DNA of 64,000 nucleotides from Fragum whitleyi. Taxonomy: Eukaryota; Mollusca; Bivalvia; Cardiida; Cardiidae. A program made the position numbers and the translations under genes. Shown one piece after another: positions 51,209 to 61,330 of the stretch. Each line of letters opens with the position of its first letter. The first letter of the stretch is position 1. Location: the NCBI GenBank assembly GCA_948146395.1, contig OX411556.1, positions 27,203,653-27,267,652 on the forward strand, written 5' to 3'. A model generated the notes under the pieces. The model had not been told where the DNA came from and made no database searches. It saw only the letters and a list, made by a program, of their open reading frames with translations.

Positions 51209-51301
51209 GTATAAATTGTGTATGTATTCATTGGTCCTCTGACTATAAAGTTTGCGAGGCACATTTTTTTCAAAAGACGAAAATATTAATGACTTTTCTA
51301 T

Positions 51302-51466
51302 TTAAGGAAGTGGACCTGTAATAGTTTTGCAACGTCTCATAAGTATTGAACTTTAACAGTGTTAACCGAGGTTTCCAAATGATTTTCATTTAGAAACCTC
51401 GGTTAACATTGTGAACGAATATGTAGTCCGAAATGTTGCGGAACTATTACGGGTCCACTACCTTAA
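51302..51466. mobile_element. TTAA fold-back element, copy 1
   Basis: 165 bases, nearly palindromic over its whole length: TTAAGGAAGTGGACCTGTAA ... AACCGAGGTTTCCAAATGA / TCATTTAGAAACCTCGGTT ... TTACGGGTCCACTACCTTAA. TTAA at both ends. Confidence 0.9.
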
Positions 51467-51717
51467 CTCGTCTGTTTCCGCATAAAGTTGCTGACATCGT
51501 GATATTGACCCTCGTGTCGATCAAAACCATTAAAAATGGCTTTCTCAGCGCCCCAATCATTCATTCCAAACACTCTAATCATTAAAAAAAACCGCAATGA
51601 AATCGTTCATAAAACGCTTCGAAATCGTTCAAAAACGCTTCAGAACCGTTCAAACTAATCAACTTTTCAATAAAATCGATCAAATGATTGCATGATATTA
51701 TCGGTTTGTGTTCAATT

Positions 51718-51882
51718 TTAAGGTAGTGGACCCGTAATAATCCCGCAACATTTTGGAACACATAATCTTTCACAATGTTGACCGAGGTTTCCTAATGAAA
51801 ATCATTAGGAAACCTCGGATTACACTGTTAAAGTTTATTACTTTTGAGAAATTGCAAAACTATTACGGGTCCACTACCTTAA
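51718..51882. mobile_element. TTAA fold-back element, copy 2, nested in a MITE
   Basis: 165 bases, TTAAGGTAGTGGACCCGTAA ... CCGAGGTTTCCTAATGA / TCATTAGGAAACCTCGG ... CGGGTCCACTACCTTAA. Flanked by one TTAA each side where the uninterrupted MITE has a single TTAA-like site, so TTAA is the target duplication. Confidence 0.92.
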
Positions 51883-51938
51883 ACGTCTGATTTGTTCGTG
51901 AAGACACAAAATCAGAAAAGTATGTAGCTTTTATTATA

Positions 51939-51959
51939 GGGGGGGGGGGGGGGGGGGGG
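51939..51959. repeat. Poly-G run
   Basis: About 21 consecutive G inside the MITE, grown from the GGGAGG hairpin foot. Its length in the assembly may not be reliable. Confidence 0.9.
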
Positions 51960-52116
51960 TAAAAATCATCGCATGTTTCGCTCAATTTGGCGAAATCATC
52001 AGTTACGTTTACGTTTTATCTCCCTTGAACATCATTCAAAACTCATTCATTCAATTTAATGCCGAAATCATCCAAAAATCATTCAAACCGTCAACTGTTA
52101 CAAATGTAACTGTAAA

Positions 52117-52519
52117 ACAGTTAATAACATCACTATATTGAAAAGGTGAATGATTTTGAAATCACATTGAATGAGTGAGAGGAGCAAGTTTTGAGTGTAA
52201 TAAAAGGGAGGTAATTCAACATCGCTGATTTTGTTCTGGATGAAAACAATTAGCGATACTACTTACCTTCGTTTAAATAAAATGCATGCATGATTTGGTC
52301 TATAAATAGCTTCCCATTTCTTCAAGAGCCAATCAGACTTACAGTTTCAATTAAGATACTGAAATCGCGATTTATTTCTACCTTTATTCATTTTGAATGT
52401 AGTTGATCTTACCTTTTTGTCATTTGAGCGTTTTTGAATGGATGAATGGAGCGATAAGTGAGCATTTTAGAATGGTTTTGATTGAGATGAATGTCAATTT
52501 CACCATGTTATTTACTGTA
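52117..52519 (+). mobile_element. GGGAGGTAAT-hairpin MITE, copy 24
   Basis: Starts ACAGTTAATAACATCACTAT and ends GTCAATTTCACCATGTTATT then TACTGTA. Central AAAGGGAGGTAATTCAACAT ... ACTTACCTTCG. Confidence 0.85.
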
Positions 52520-52590
52520 GTTCAAAATTTCAATACCGAATTCTTCCCATGCTAGTCACGACATAGTCGTTACTCGTAATAGACATTCTA

Positions 52591-52631
52591 TAATAAGATC
52601 AACCTGCACGGACGTGCAGTCTGATCTTATT
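52591..52631. repeat. 41-bp TGCA hairpin
   Basis: AATAAGATCAACCTGCACG then GACGTGCAGTCTGATCTTATT. Same motif type as 8111-8143 and 59824-59867. Confidence 0.75.
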
Positions 52632-52661
52632 CTACACTGTCTGCTTTCTAATCAATATCCT

Positions 52662-52825
52662 TTAAGGTAGTGGACCTGTAATTGTTCCGCAACATTTCCG
52701 AACTCATGAACTTTCACAATGTTGACCGAGGTTTCCTAATGATAATCATTAGGAAACGTCGGTTAACACAGTTAAAGTTCATTACTGTTGAAACTTGCGG
52801 AACTATTACGGGTGCACTACCTTAG
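52662..52825. mobile_element. TTAA fold-back element, copy 3
   Basis: 164 bases, TTAAGGTAGTGGACCTGTAA ... CCGAGGTTTCCTAATGATAA / TCATTAGGAAACGTCGG ... GGGTGCACTACCTTAG. The right terminal TTAA has mutated to TTAG. Confidence 0.9.
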
Positions 52826-53083
52826 ATTAATCAGGGTAAGGATCAAGTGTATGTAGCCGCATCTCTTTCAAAATACGACGGTGCACTATACTCATTTGAA
52901 AAATTCATTTAATAGCAAAATGTGTATTACTTTCTTGCTGAATATGCATAGGAAGTTATGATTAACTTTCCGCTTTAATAACCAAAGATATATACATTGA
53001 TACAAACTACCTAGATAAGCGCCACCTTTTGCACAAACTCAATTTGAATCTCTTGCATGTAACATTGTGCATTAGACTACGGA

Positions 53084-53363
53084 TACCGTTAGTTATATCG
53101 TTATATTGGCAAAATGAATGATTTTGTAATAATTTCGAAATTAATTTGAATTAGTGATAGAGGCCAGATGTGATTTGAATTAAGGGTAGGTAAAATGATG
53201 TCGCTAAATTCGTTCAATTGGACGAAATAAGCAATTTATTGTTATCTTCCTTTGATAAAATCTTCCAATTTTCTGTCTTCGCGAACCAGTCAGACTTAAA
53301 ATTCCACCAGCAAAAGTAATTTAATTGAATGGAAATAGAGGATATTGAATGAGTTGTCATTGA
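53084..53363 (+). mobile_element. GGGAGGTAAT-hairpin MITE, copy 25, truncated
   Basis: Left TACCGTTAGTTATATCGTTA; 'aagggtaggtaaaatgatgt' and 'cgttcaattggacgaaataa' form the second-type hairpin. The right third is absent after about 53363. Confidence 0.7.
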
Positions 53364-53768
53364 ATACTGAATTTATTAAACGAGTCATCTATTAACAGAT
53401 AAAAACGAGGTTGCGCCGAGTTTTTATATGTTTTAGATGACGAGTTTAATAAATTCTGTATTCTATGAGCACAAATTTTATATTCTGTTTATAATATGAC
53501 CCGAATTTTAGCGAAAAATCGTCAAAATTCTTGAAATTCAACGTTTCAATATTCCGCCAAACTTATAACGCCGTTTAAAAATGACGTCACAAAACATAGA
53601 TTATGACGCCATTTTCGCGGTTACAAAATAGCGTTGCTATTTGCTCTGAGCTCATTTGCATAGTTATTCCACTAGTGTAATAACACCCGTGTAATATCAA
53701 AAATATTCAACGGGATTATTTCACTCCGGCGACGAAGGTCATATTATAATTGTACTTATAGCTACCCA
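53364..53768. other. Spacer with a 'ctagtgtaataacacccgtg' repeat remnant
   Basis: 'gaatttattaaacgagtcat' ... 'gatgacgagtttaataaatt' (53369-53456) is an imperfect inverted repeat. 53640-53730 resembles a part of the repeat family around 23160. No gene. Confidence 0.5.
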
Positions 53769-54192
53769 TACAGCTAATCATATCATGAAATTGACATTCA
53801 CTGCGATAAGAACCATTCAATATCACTCACCCAGCGCGCCAATCATTCACTCCAAACACGCACTCAAAACACTCAAAGACGCACCGGATTTGCTCAAAAA
53901 ACGATTCGAAATCGTTCGTAACGATCACCACTTCATTCAAGTTGATCAAATGCTGAAAGCAATATTTTATTATCGGATATCGGATTTGGTTTTCAAAGCG
54001 TCTGACTAGCCCGAAAAGGTATACAACAGGTAAAGCGTTTATTTAGGGAGATAATGAAAAAGGACGAAATTATTGATCATGTTTTACTTCGCTCAAAAAT
54101 CGTTCAAAACTCGCTCCACACACTCGATCAATTTTATTCCAATATCATTTTAAAGTCACCCACCGTGTCAATTTCACGATGTTTTTAATTCT
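53769..54192 (-). mobile_element. GGGAGGTAAT-hairpin MITE, copy 26
   Basis: Starts TACAGCTAATCATATCATGA and ends GTCAATTTCACGATGTTTTT then AATTC. The hairpin is reduced (GGGAGATAATGAAAAAGGAC ... TTTTACTTCGC). Confidence 0.75.
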
Positions 54193-54239
54193 CAACCTCA
54201 TTCTCTCTGGAAAAAAAATCACTGACTTATTTTATTTTG

Positions 54240-54465
54240 TAACTGTCTGAATGGTTCGTGAAGGTAATGAAAGCTATTCGCAGAACTTGTATGTATATTC
54301 CTTAAAAACTAGTTAATAAATATAGCTGAATTTGTTCATCTTCAAATAAGTGATCTTGTATTACCCCCAAGTATAATTTCATTCAAAACTCACTCATCGA
54401 ACTCATTAAATATCATTGCCAAAAAAATAAGTTCAAAAATCATTTCACATTTCAATTAACTATAT
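54240..54465 (-). mobile_element. GGGAGGTAAT-hairpin MITE fragment
   Basis: 'ctgaatggttcgtgaaggta', 'gctgaatttgttcatcttca', 'tgtattacccccaa' and 'cattcaaaactcactcatcg' follow family order. Both ends are eroded. Confidence 0.6.
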
Positions 54466-54892
54466 CAACCATTAAAAAAATGATATACATGGGCATAAAA
54501 TCCAATTTTAATTGAGTATGATTTTTTATTCACGATAAGATTTAAGGGGGATAACTTTATTAAAGTAGATTCTTGTAGTAACTCCGATTATCTCTCTTTT
54601 ATAAAATTAGACCATCAAACTAACAAACTATTTCCCATGATGGCTTTTTGATCATAAAGCTTTTCAACTTAGCAATATTTCTGATAATGACATATATATT
54701 TGTTTCGGATTAAATGGTTAGGTTCACAAAGATATACACTAGGCAAAACTTTAAAACTAACACAAGATCCTTTTCTACGAATTCAAATACCAAATACCAC
54801 CCTTATTTATCAAATGTCTTCGCACGGAAATCGGTAACGGGTTTCATGATATTTAGTCGAATAGACGATGGCAAGAAAGTGAAGAAAGCAGC

Positions 54893-55325
54893 TTCCCAAA
54901 ATCGCTATTGTGAAATCGACAAGTTGAATGATGAAGGGATAATTTTGGAATGAAACTGCTTCACTGAGTGTGATGATTGAGTTTTGAATGGCTTTTGAGG
55001 GAGGTAAAAATGATCAATAACTTCGCTCAGCTGGATTATTAGCGTTTTTTGGTGTTTTTTTTTTTTTTTTTTTTTTTGGTCTCGCATCTTCACGGATAAT
55101 TCAGACGCTTAAAATCAACTCCTTCCAATAAATTCGCGCAATTACTTGATTTGATTGATTTGATTGAAATGTTGACAATTTTGAACAATTTTTATGCGTT
55201 TTTGAACGGGGCGGTTTTGATAAATTAGAGTGAGTGGTTTGAATCCATTGAATATAGAAGCGATCGATTGTTTAAGAATGGTTTTGATCAGGACGAATAT
55301 CACTTTCTCGATGTAAGTAGCTGTA
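54893..55325 (+). mobile_element. GGGAGGTAAT-hairpin MITE, copy 27
   Basis: Left end eroded (GCTATTGTGAAATCGACAAG), right CTTTCTCGATGTAAGTAGCT then GTA. Central TGAGGGAGGTAAAAATGATC and a T-run at about 55058-55078 where the opposing arm should be. Confidence 0.7.
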
Positions 55326-55884
55326 TAAATAAATGATCAAAATAATTCGTAGTATTAAACGTCAAAAATATTGTTAAAGTAATGTTAGCTGAGAGAGAAT
55401 ACGAATTTCATGTCTAATCCACAGACTAAAGCAGTAAATCTGTGTGATGATTCTTATCATAGACAAAGAAAAGAATCTCTAACCAACCCACCAATTTCAA
55501 TTTTAGTTTTAGTGAGAAGCAATTTTCGATTATATCTTTTGTTTATTGTAAATAGTATTAAATAAAAGATATACATGAAGTAAATGAATAGCTGGCGAAT
55601 TTCCTTCATTATCTTTCTAACGCTCAGTATTCCTCATTTTAAAACAAAGGTTAGAGAGACTTCAAAGGAAATAACATTTTGACGGTGTTATTCAATTCCA
55701 TTATTACGTCTAACGTCGTTTCGACTATTAGCTTATGCCGAATAACCCCGCAATTAAACGCATCAGAAAAGTAGCCAGGGAAAGCATTCAAGGAAATGCG
55801 GAAAATAATAATTGCAGAAAATAATTTTTCATCTTTTTTTTTTAATTTGTGACCATCTGGGAAGTTAAAAAAATAAATAATTGA
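55326..55884. other. Intergenic, no feature recognised
   Basis: AT-rich spacer without a sustained frame, RNA gene or inverted repeat that I can support. Confidence 0.6.
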
Positions 55885-56095
55885 TAGAGAGATTGGTTCT
55901 AGAACAGCTCAACCATAGGTCGCAATTTAAAAATTCTTTCACAAGAAGGTAGATTGATTATTCAAGATTCAGAAAAATTAGTAAAGTGCGAAGAGTTTCG
56001 ACCCTAGTCAGTCTGCGCAATCCGCGCAGTCTGACAAGGGTCGATCTTTAACGCATTTACCAAAAAGTCTTTTTTCGCGTGACGGGTCACATTTT
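55885..56095. repeat. Dispersed repeat with CTGCGCA hairpin, second copy
   Basis: 'agattggttctagaa', 'aggtagattgatta', GTCAGTCTGCGCAATCCGCG then CAGTCTGACAAGG, 'gtgacgggtcacat'. Homologous to 10720-10925. The 23-base core is itself palindromic. Confidence 0.65.
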
Positions 56096-56916
56096 TGCCA
56101 ACCAAATTTCACCCTTTTTTCATTTGAAGCCTCTTCAATGCAACTTTACATTTCTTCATCTCTAAAAGTTATGGGTTAAACAAAAGATTTCTCATGACGA
56201 TTTATCATTCAGTTTCACGTGATAATTTCGTCATTTGGTGAACAGAAACTCGTAAATACGGCTGAATTTAATCAAAGTTATGGTGATTATGAAGTCAAAT
56301 GACGATGGGTGTTTTCACATTTTTTCACATTTCCGCGACTTTTCCATTAATTTCCCATTTCTTCATACTATGTGAGGCCAGTGACCAAAATCTCGTAACT
56401 ATTACAGGACTTTTGTTAACTAACTACGGTATTGAGCGAGTTAAAGTATGTATAGGTGTATTTTCAAAACTGAGCTCTGACCTAGGCGATGAGTCCATTA
56501 CCATAGGTTTATGAGTAAACCTTAAGATCTAAGACAAGAATTAAGTTTCATTTGAAAGGGATTTCGTATCTTTGTTATGTCTGTTTTATCTATTTTGAAA
56601 GAATAGCATGGACATTTAACCGTTAAAGGTAGATTTCATGGCTCACCGCTCAAAATCTACCTATACCTATTGATACACAACCCAACCATTTGAAAACTTC
56701 GTTTAAGAGGATTTCTTAATTGAGCAACCCAAACCCAATAACTCAAGTTTTATTGTTAAAGCTGAAATTACGAGGTTTTGGTTGTCCGTTGACAATTTGT
56801 AACAGTTCGTTTCTACCAGAGATTTACGCATTTCGAAAATAATGATATTCCAGAAGGAAGGTATAATGACAATTGTCAAATCGGAAAATTGCACAAGACC
56901 ATGAACCATGGACGAG

Positions 56917-57067
56917 ATTCTACTATTGAAGACATCGTGATCACAGTCTCACGAAGACTAGAATTTTTTCCTGTGACGGGTTCAAATCTCGTCCCAATTT
57001 GAACCCGTCACAGGAAAAAAATCTAGTCTTCATGAGACTGTGATCACGATGTCTTCAATAGTAGAAT
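56917..57067. repeat. 151-bp near-perfect palindrome
   Basis: ATTCTACTATTGAAGACATC, GTGATCACAGTCTC, GAAGACTAGA and CCTGTGACGGGTTCAAA on the left, each mirrored on the right in reverse order, with a loop of about 10 bases around 56990. Only a few mismatches in about 70 base pairs, so it is either a very young fold-back insertion or recently formed. Confidence 0.93.
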
Positions 57068-57094
57068 GTATGTGAGCAAACGTGCCCATCTTGG

Positions 57095-57240
57095 TACATG
57101 ATAATCGATCCCCGAAGGCGGCATTCATTCTTTCCGACTATTTGTTTCTCACCAATGGGTTGATAATCGTATACCTATGTGAGATAGCAGCTCGAGGCTG
57201 GGAAAGGATGCTGTGGTTGAACTGGTATGAGAAAAATTGG
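57095..57240 (+). mobile_element. SINE fragment, plus orientation
   Basis: 'ataatcgatccccgaaggcg', GGCATTCATTCTTTCCGACT, 'ctcaccaatgggttgataat' and 'ggttgaactggtatgag' follow 37669-37952 in reverse complement. It lies 28 bases after the long palindrome. The 88-residue open frame at 57082-57348 is mostly this SINE and is not a gene. Confidence 0.75.
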
Positions 57241-58439
57241 TCGATACTAGGCGCAGTACCTAGGCTTTTTCGCCGGACGGGCAATGTTTACTACGACATC
57301 CGAAGATTTCTGGCATCAAACCGATTTCAAAATATTCACCAGGTATAAGTTCACGTACATGTATCACCGTAAGCCTTTTTTAACCCTTTCCTGTTTTACA
57401 AAATTTTGACCTGTCCAAATTCAAAGGTTTCGCAGACGAAAATTTAAAGTGTATTTAATTTGAAAAATAACCATTCAGTAGGGTAGAAAATAGTGTGGAA
57501 AAAGAAGAAATTGCTTGTCAGAAGCAATTTCTTCTTTTTTCACAATGTTCTCTCAATTATAAAATGACATGCACGTTAAAAACAGGGATTAAACAGCAAA
57601 GGGTTAAATGCTTAATCTTTTTCAGACCTGTTGGCCTTTACTCACTCACTCATGCACAAGTACGCACTTGGATAATCTAGAGTTACAACGTTTTCTTTTA
57701 TAAGAACAATGAAAGTTGAACGAGTGTCTTAGTACACTGAAACTTGGGTTGAAGTTGCGAGAATATTAGTATTAAGGAAAGTGTCATGGTTTTATCCTTT
57801 TTGTGTGAGTTTACGCATTTTACTATTTATTTCATTTAGCGTTTCATAACTGTGTGACATTTCCTTTTTTTCTTCTTAAATTGTTATTTTATAATGACTA
57901 AAATCAATTTATTTATCTGTTGTATAATATACTTCTTTGAAAGAGAAATCGTTTTCGGATTATGTTTCCCTACTAGATCTCCCAGATTTCGCATGAATAT
58001 TGACAAGTTACGAAATTATAATGTAACCATTAAAAAATAACTTTTGTTTTTTTTCCCAAGGTAAATTTTTAAAATAAATAATGTAGGGGTTAAGTTTACC
58101 TATGCCTCACACCGTACAACCGGTTGCGGCAACGACAGGTGAGAGTCAACTTCGACGTTTTGGTGTCGTATTTTTCATTAACATCAGAACAATTTAGACC
58201 GACATGCATCCTGACATCCACGTCCACTATCTTTCAAATGGTGTGTTATATTGAACAATATTTCAAGGGATTCAATGTAAGAAAAGGTCGATTTTACGAA
58301 GCCATTTATAGCGGGACATTTCAAATACTCGTAAACCAAGAAAAAACTGTTATGGCCAGACTGTATATCTCGTTTGTGTTTTTTTTATTTTTAATTAAAG
58401 TGTCTTTGTATACTATCAACGAGTCAAATAGCAAATTCT
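57241..58439. other. Intergenic, no convincing gene
   Basis: Contains a local inverted repeat at about 57500-57541 ('agaagaaattgcttct...'). A 109-residue open frame at 58124-58453 (+) ends in a hydrophobic stretch and overlaps a LINE remnant; it matches no family I know and I do not call it. Confidence 0.5.
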
Positions 58440-59420
58440 ATAGGAAAACATAGTTGACCTGCCACTCATTATCTTTCGTAAACCGCGCCCTTTAATTTTA
58501 GCTTTAAATTGAGAAAGTAACTCAATAGCTTTGATATCGACTTGTAAGCGATTCCAAAGGCTGCAGCCCATATAAGAAAATGACTTTCTCCCATGGGACC
58601 CAACCTTCGGTACCGCAAAACAACCACTGCTGTTAAATCTGGTATTATAACTGTTTAAGGATGCCGGGGCTACAAAGTGTTGTTTCATATAGTCAGGTGC
58701 TAATCCGTTTTTAATTTTGAACAAATGTAAAAGCGTAATCTCTTCTACTCTTTTGGAGACGGGCAAACATCTTAGAGTTTTGAAATGTATATCTGAAAAT
58801 TGGGATCTATGAGGTAACTCTAGAACAAACCTTATCATTTTATTTTGCATGGTTTGGAGCTTATCAGTCCACTTTTTGTTGAAACCAAAATAAACAAAAT
58901 ACACAAGCGTAATCCAAATGACATTGAATTAAGGCTGAAACAAGCAGTTTTCTAGTGTGGAATGTTAGATATTTGCTTTTACGAAACAAGAATTTCAGAC
59001 GCGTGTTTGCTTTGTTGAGTGATGAACTAGCCACTAATTCATCGAATAAGTTTTGGTCTAGAGTAGCTCCAAGATATTTGATTCATGAAGTTGAATTAAT
59101 AAAATTACCATTACATGTAGCATTAATATTTGTATTAGATTTAATCTTTTGCTTAGTACCAAAAAGAATTCATTTGGTTTTACCAAGATGTACAGCTTAT
59201 TGTCAATAAGTCATGATCTTACAAGGTTTAGGTCCTCTGACAATGCCTTTTCCACAGTTACCCTATCTCTACCAGAGACTAATATAGCAGAATCATCTGC
59301 ATAAAGAAAAACGTTTGTTTTTAATCACAACAGCCATATCATTAACATGAATTGGAAATCAGGCGGGACAATTCCCTGGATCACAGGCGTGCTTTTGTAT
59401 ATAAATATAAGAAAATATGA
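58440..59420 (-). mobile_element. Decayed LINE, RT palm end to C-terminus
   Basis: On the minus strand, degraded YADDSAILVSGRDRV near 59290, YLGATLDQNL near 59060, then a 162-residue open stretch (58904-58416) with KLQTMQNKMIRFVLEL, PVSKRVEEITLLHLFKI and SLWNRLQVDIKAIE, typical of the region after the RT in Jockey-like LINEs. Stops and frame breaks occur before 58904. Confidence 0.75.
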
Positions 59421-60259
59421 AAGGGAGATTCGATCTTCGGACCTCTGCATTGCGTGTCGTCTCTGACCTTATGCATTTAGCTCACTCTATTCTTTTATCA
59501 CGATTGGGTATTTATTATTACTTGAATTTTCTGTAATACACTCAAACGTGTCTGATTCCATTTCACAATGATAACACACGTACTGCTTCATTGTGGATCT
59601 TTAGAGAGAAATTAAACTATCGGGCATGAACCTCTTGACAGGGATCTTGAAAGCACTGGAATAAAAATTTTTAACCCCTGTCATGCTGAATAAATTTTGG
59701 TTAAAATTTTTCATCAAAATCAAAGGGCAAAAAGCACTGAAGGTACCAAATGTAGGTCAATTTTTATTTGAAAAACCAAATCTATTGACAATTTTGGTTT
59801 CAAAGTGAGAAACAGGTGATGTAGACTAACATCTGGCTGCACATATGTGCAGACTGATGTTTGTCTATTGCTCCTGCCAAAGTAGGAATATTCCGGGTTC
59901 AGCATGACAAGGGTTTAATTAATATGAGACCGAAACCTTTCCAATTTGACAAAATTTGGGACAATTTGAAAGGAGCTTCACGTTTACCCTAGTAATAAAA
60001 TATGTGTTTTATGATGTATTCCTATATACTATAATTTATACTGACGTCAAGAAAAAACGTCTCAGTAAATACGTGAAATTTCTTTTCTATGTGGAATTAT
60101 ATATCCCGAAAAACATTGGTTAACTTTAATAAAACTCACTCTGCAAGTTTCAAAAATGAAAAAAAATGATTTCATCTTTTGTCTAAACTTCAGTAGCGGT
60201 TACTTTGTTTTCGAGCATCATGTGCGCCTTTTTTTTTTTTTTTTTTTTTTTAGATTGTT
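59421..60259. other. Intergenic, short hairpin only
   Basis: AGACTAACATCTGGCTGCAC then ATATGTGCAGACTGATGTTTGTCT at 59824-59867 is a hairpin of the TGCA type. Nothing else is recognisable. Confidence 0.55.
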
Positions 60260-60715
60260 ACTTCGATACAAATTTACACATGTTTCTTTAATGCTTTTCG
60301 GTGGTTTATCGAGAAATAACGGTAGATTATCACTTGATAATCACAACGCAAAATCAGTGAAATTATGAAAAACCTATTCCCTGCTTTTGTGCATTTCATC
60401 CTATCTGACGTCATCTATGCGGGGCGAAATAAGTGACGTCAAAATGAACGTTGCATAGCAATCACGCGCAAAATGACGCGCTTTACGAAAATATGTCCTA
60501 GAAATTTCACATTTTGTCTCATTTTTGCATTAAAGAAATAGAATAATCGTTTGTTTTTCGAGGAAGATCGATTAATATTTCATTTCGTGAAAAACCAAAG
60601 CTATATTTTCACTCGTGGCTGTGCCACTCGTGAAAATATAGCTTTTGTTGTTCACTCAATGAAACATAAATCGATCTTACACTTAAACAAACGATTATCC
60701 TCTATATCTTAAGCA
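60260..60715. repeat. Dispersed repeat with intact 173-bp palindrome
   Basis: 60283-60570 matches 39572-39860. 60536-60708 is a palindrome: AATAATCGTTTGTTTTTCGA, AAGATCGATTAATATTTCAT and AGCTATATTTTCACTCGTGG, mirrored by CCACTCGTGAAAATATAGCT ... AAATCGATCTTACACTTAAA then CAAACGATTAT. A T-run (60231-60251) adjoins the left end. Confidence 0.85.
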
Positions 60716-61009
60716 ATGGTGGAATATTCCGACTTATGTTTTGCGAAGATGATAAATGGATTATTGAAATCGTTGTATAGACCTCTTGAAATGGGGCCTC
60801 ATCCAGAAGAAACGTTTCTAAGCTTTAAACTGAGTCCGACTTTTATTAAAATAGTGCGTCTTGTAAACGTTACCAATAGATAAGCTGGTAGACTTGGTCG
60901 AGGTAGGTCACTTGTGACGCCTTTACGATAAGTAAACGCATCAAACAACATCGTTGACGATATTTGTTATTATTATTATCAACCCCTGCTACTGAGTATT
61001 TTATCATAA

Positions 61010-61330
61010 AACTATACAAATATCCGTGTGATAACATCCCGTATGATATTTTTGTGATATCACATAGTTATTCTTAGAACAAATGTATAATGCGGTTATT
61101 TTTAGAAACTTACATTTCAGTTAGAAACATCGACAAAAACAAGACTAATAGAGATTACAAGATAAAAATGATACATACTTAGTGTATTGTATGAAAAAAA
61201 ATCCAACTCGGTTGTGGGAATTGATAATTGTCTCGGCAGAGCCTCGACAATGATCAATTCTCCCTACCTTGTTAGATATTTTTTCTCGTACAAAACACTA
61301 AGTACGTATTATATATGTATCAAACTAGGG
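61010..61330. repeat. Fold-back repeat with flanking unique arm
   Basis: 61169-61323 folds on itself (TACTTAGTGTATTGTATGAA ... GGGAATTGATAATTGTC versus GACAATGATCAATTCTCCC ... CAAAACACTAAGTA). 61010-61168 holds 'gtgataacatcccgtatgat' and 'gcggttatttttagaaactt', found inverted at 49965-50195 and weakly at 23170-23270. Confidence 0.75.

Larger units (their letters stand above)
51485..52114 (-). mobile_element. GGGAGGTAAT-hairpin MITE, copy 23, containing a TTAA fold-back
   Basis: Left GCTGACATCGTGATATTGAC, right CAACTGTTACAAATGTAACT then GTA. Family sequence before the fold-back (GGTTTGTGTTCAATTTTAA) continues after it (ACGTCTGATTTGTTCG), so the fold-back inserted into the MITE. The centre has a poly-G run. 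Confidence 0.8.

Noticed and set aside
57082..57348. 88-residue plus-strand open frame
   Set aside because: Most of it is a SINE read in one frame.
58124..58453. 109-residue plus-strand open frame with a hydrophobic end
   Set aside because: No family resemblance and its 3' end overlaps a LINE on the other strand.
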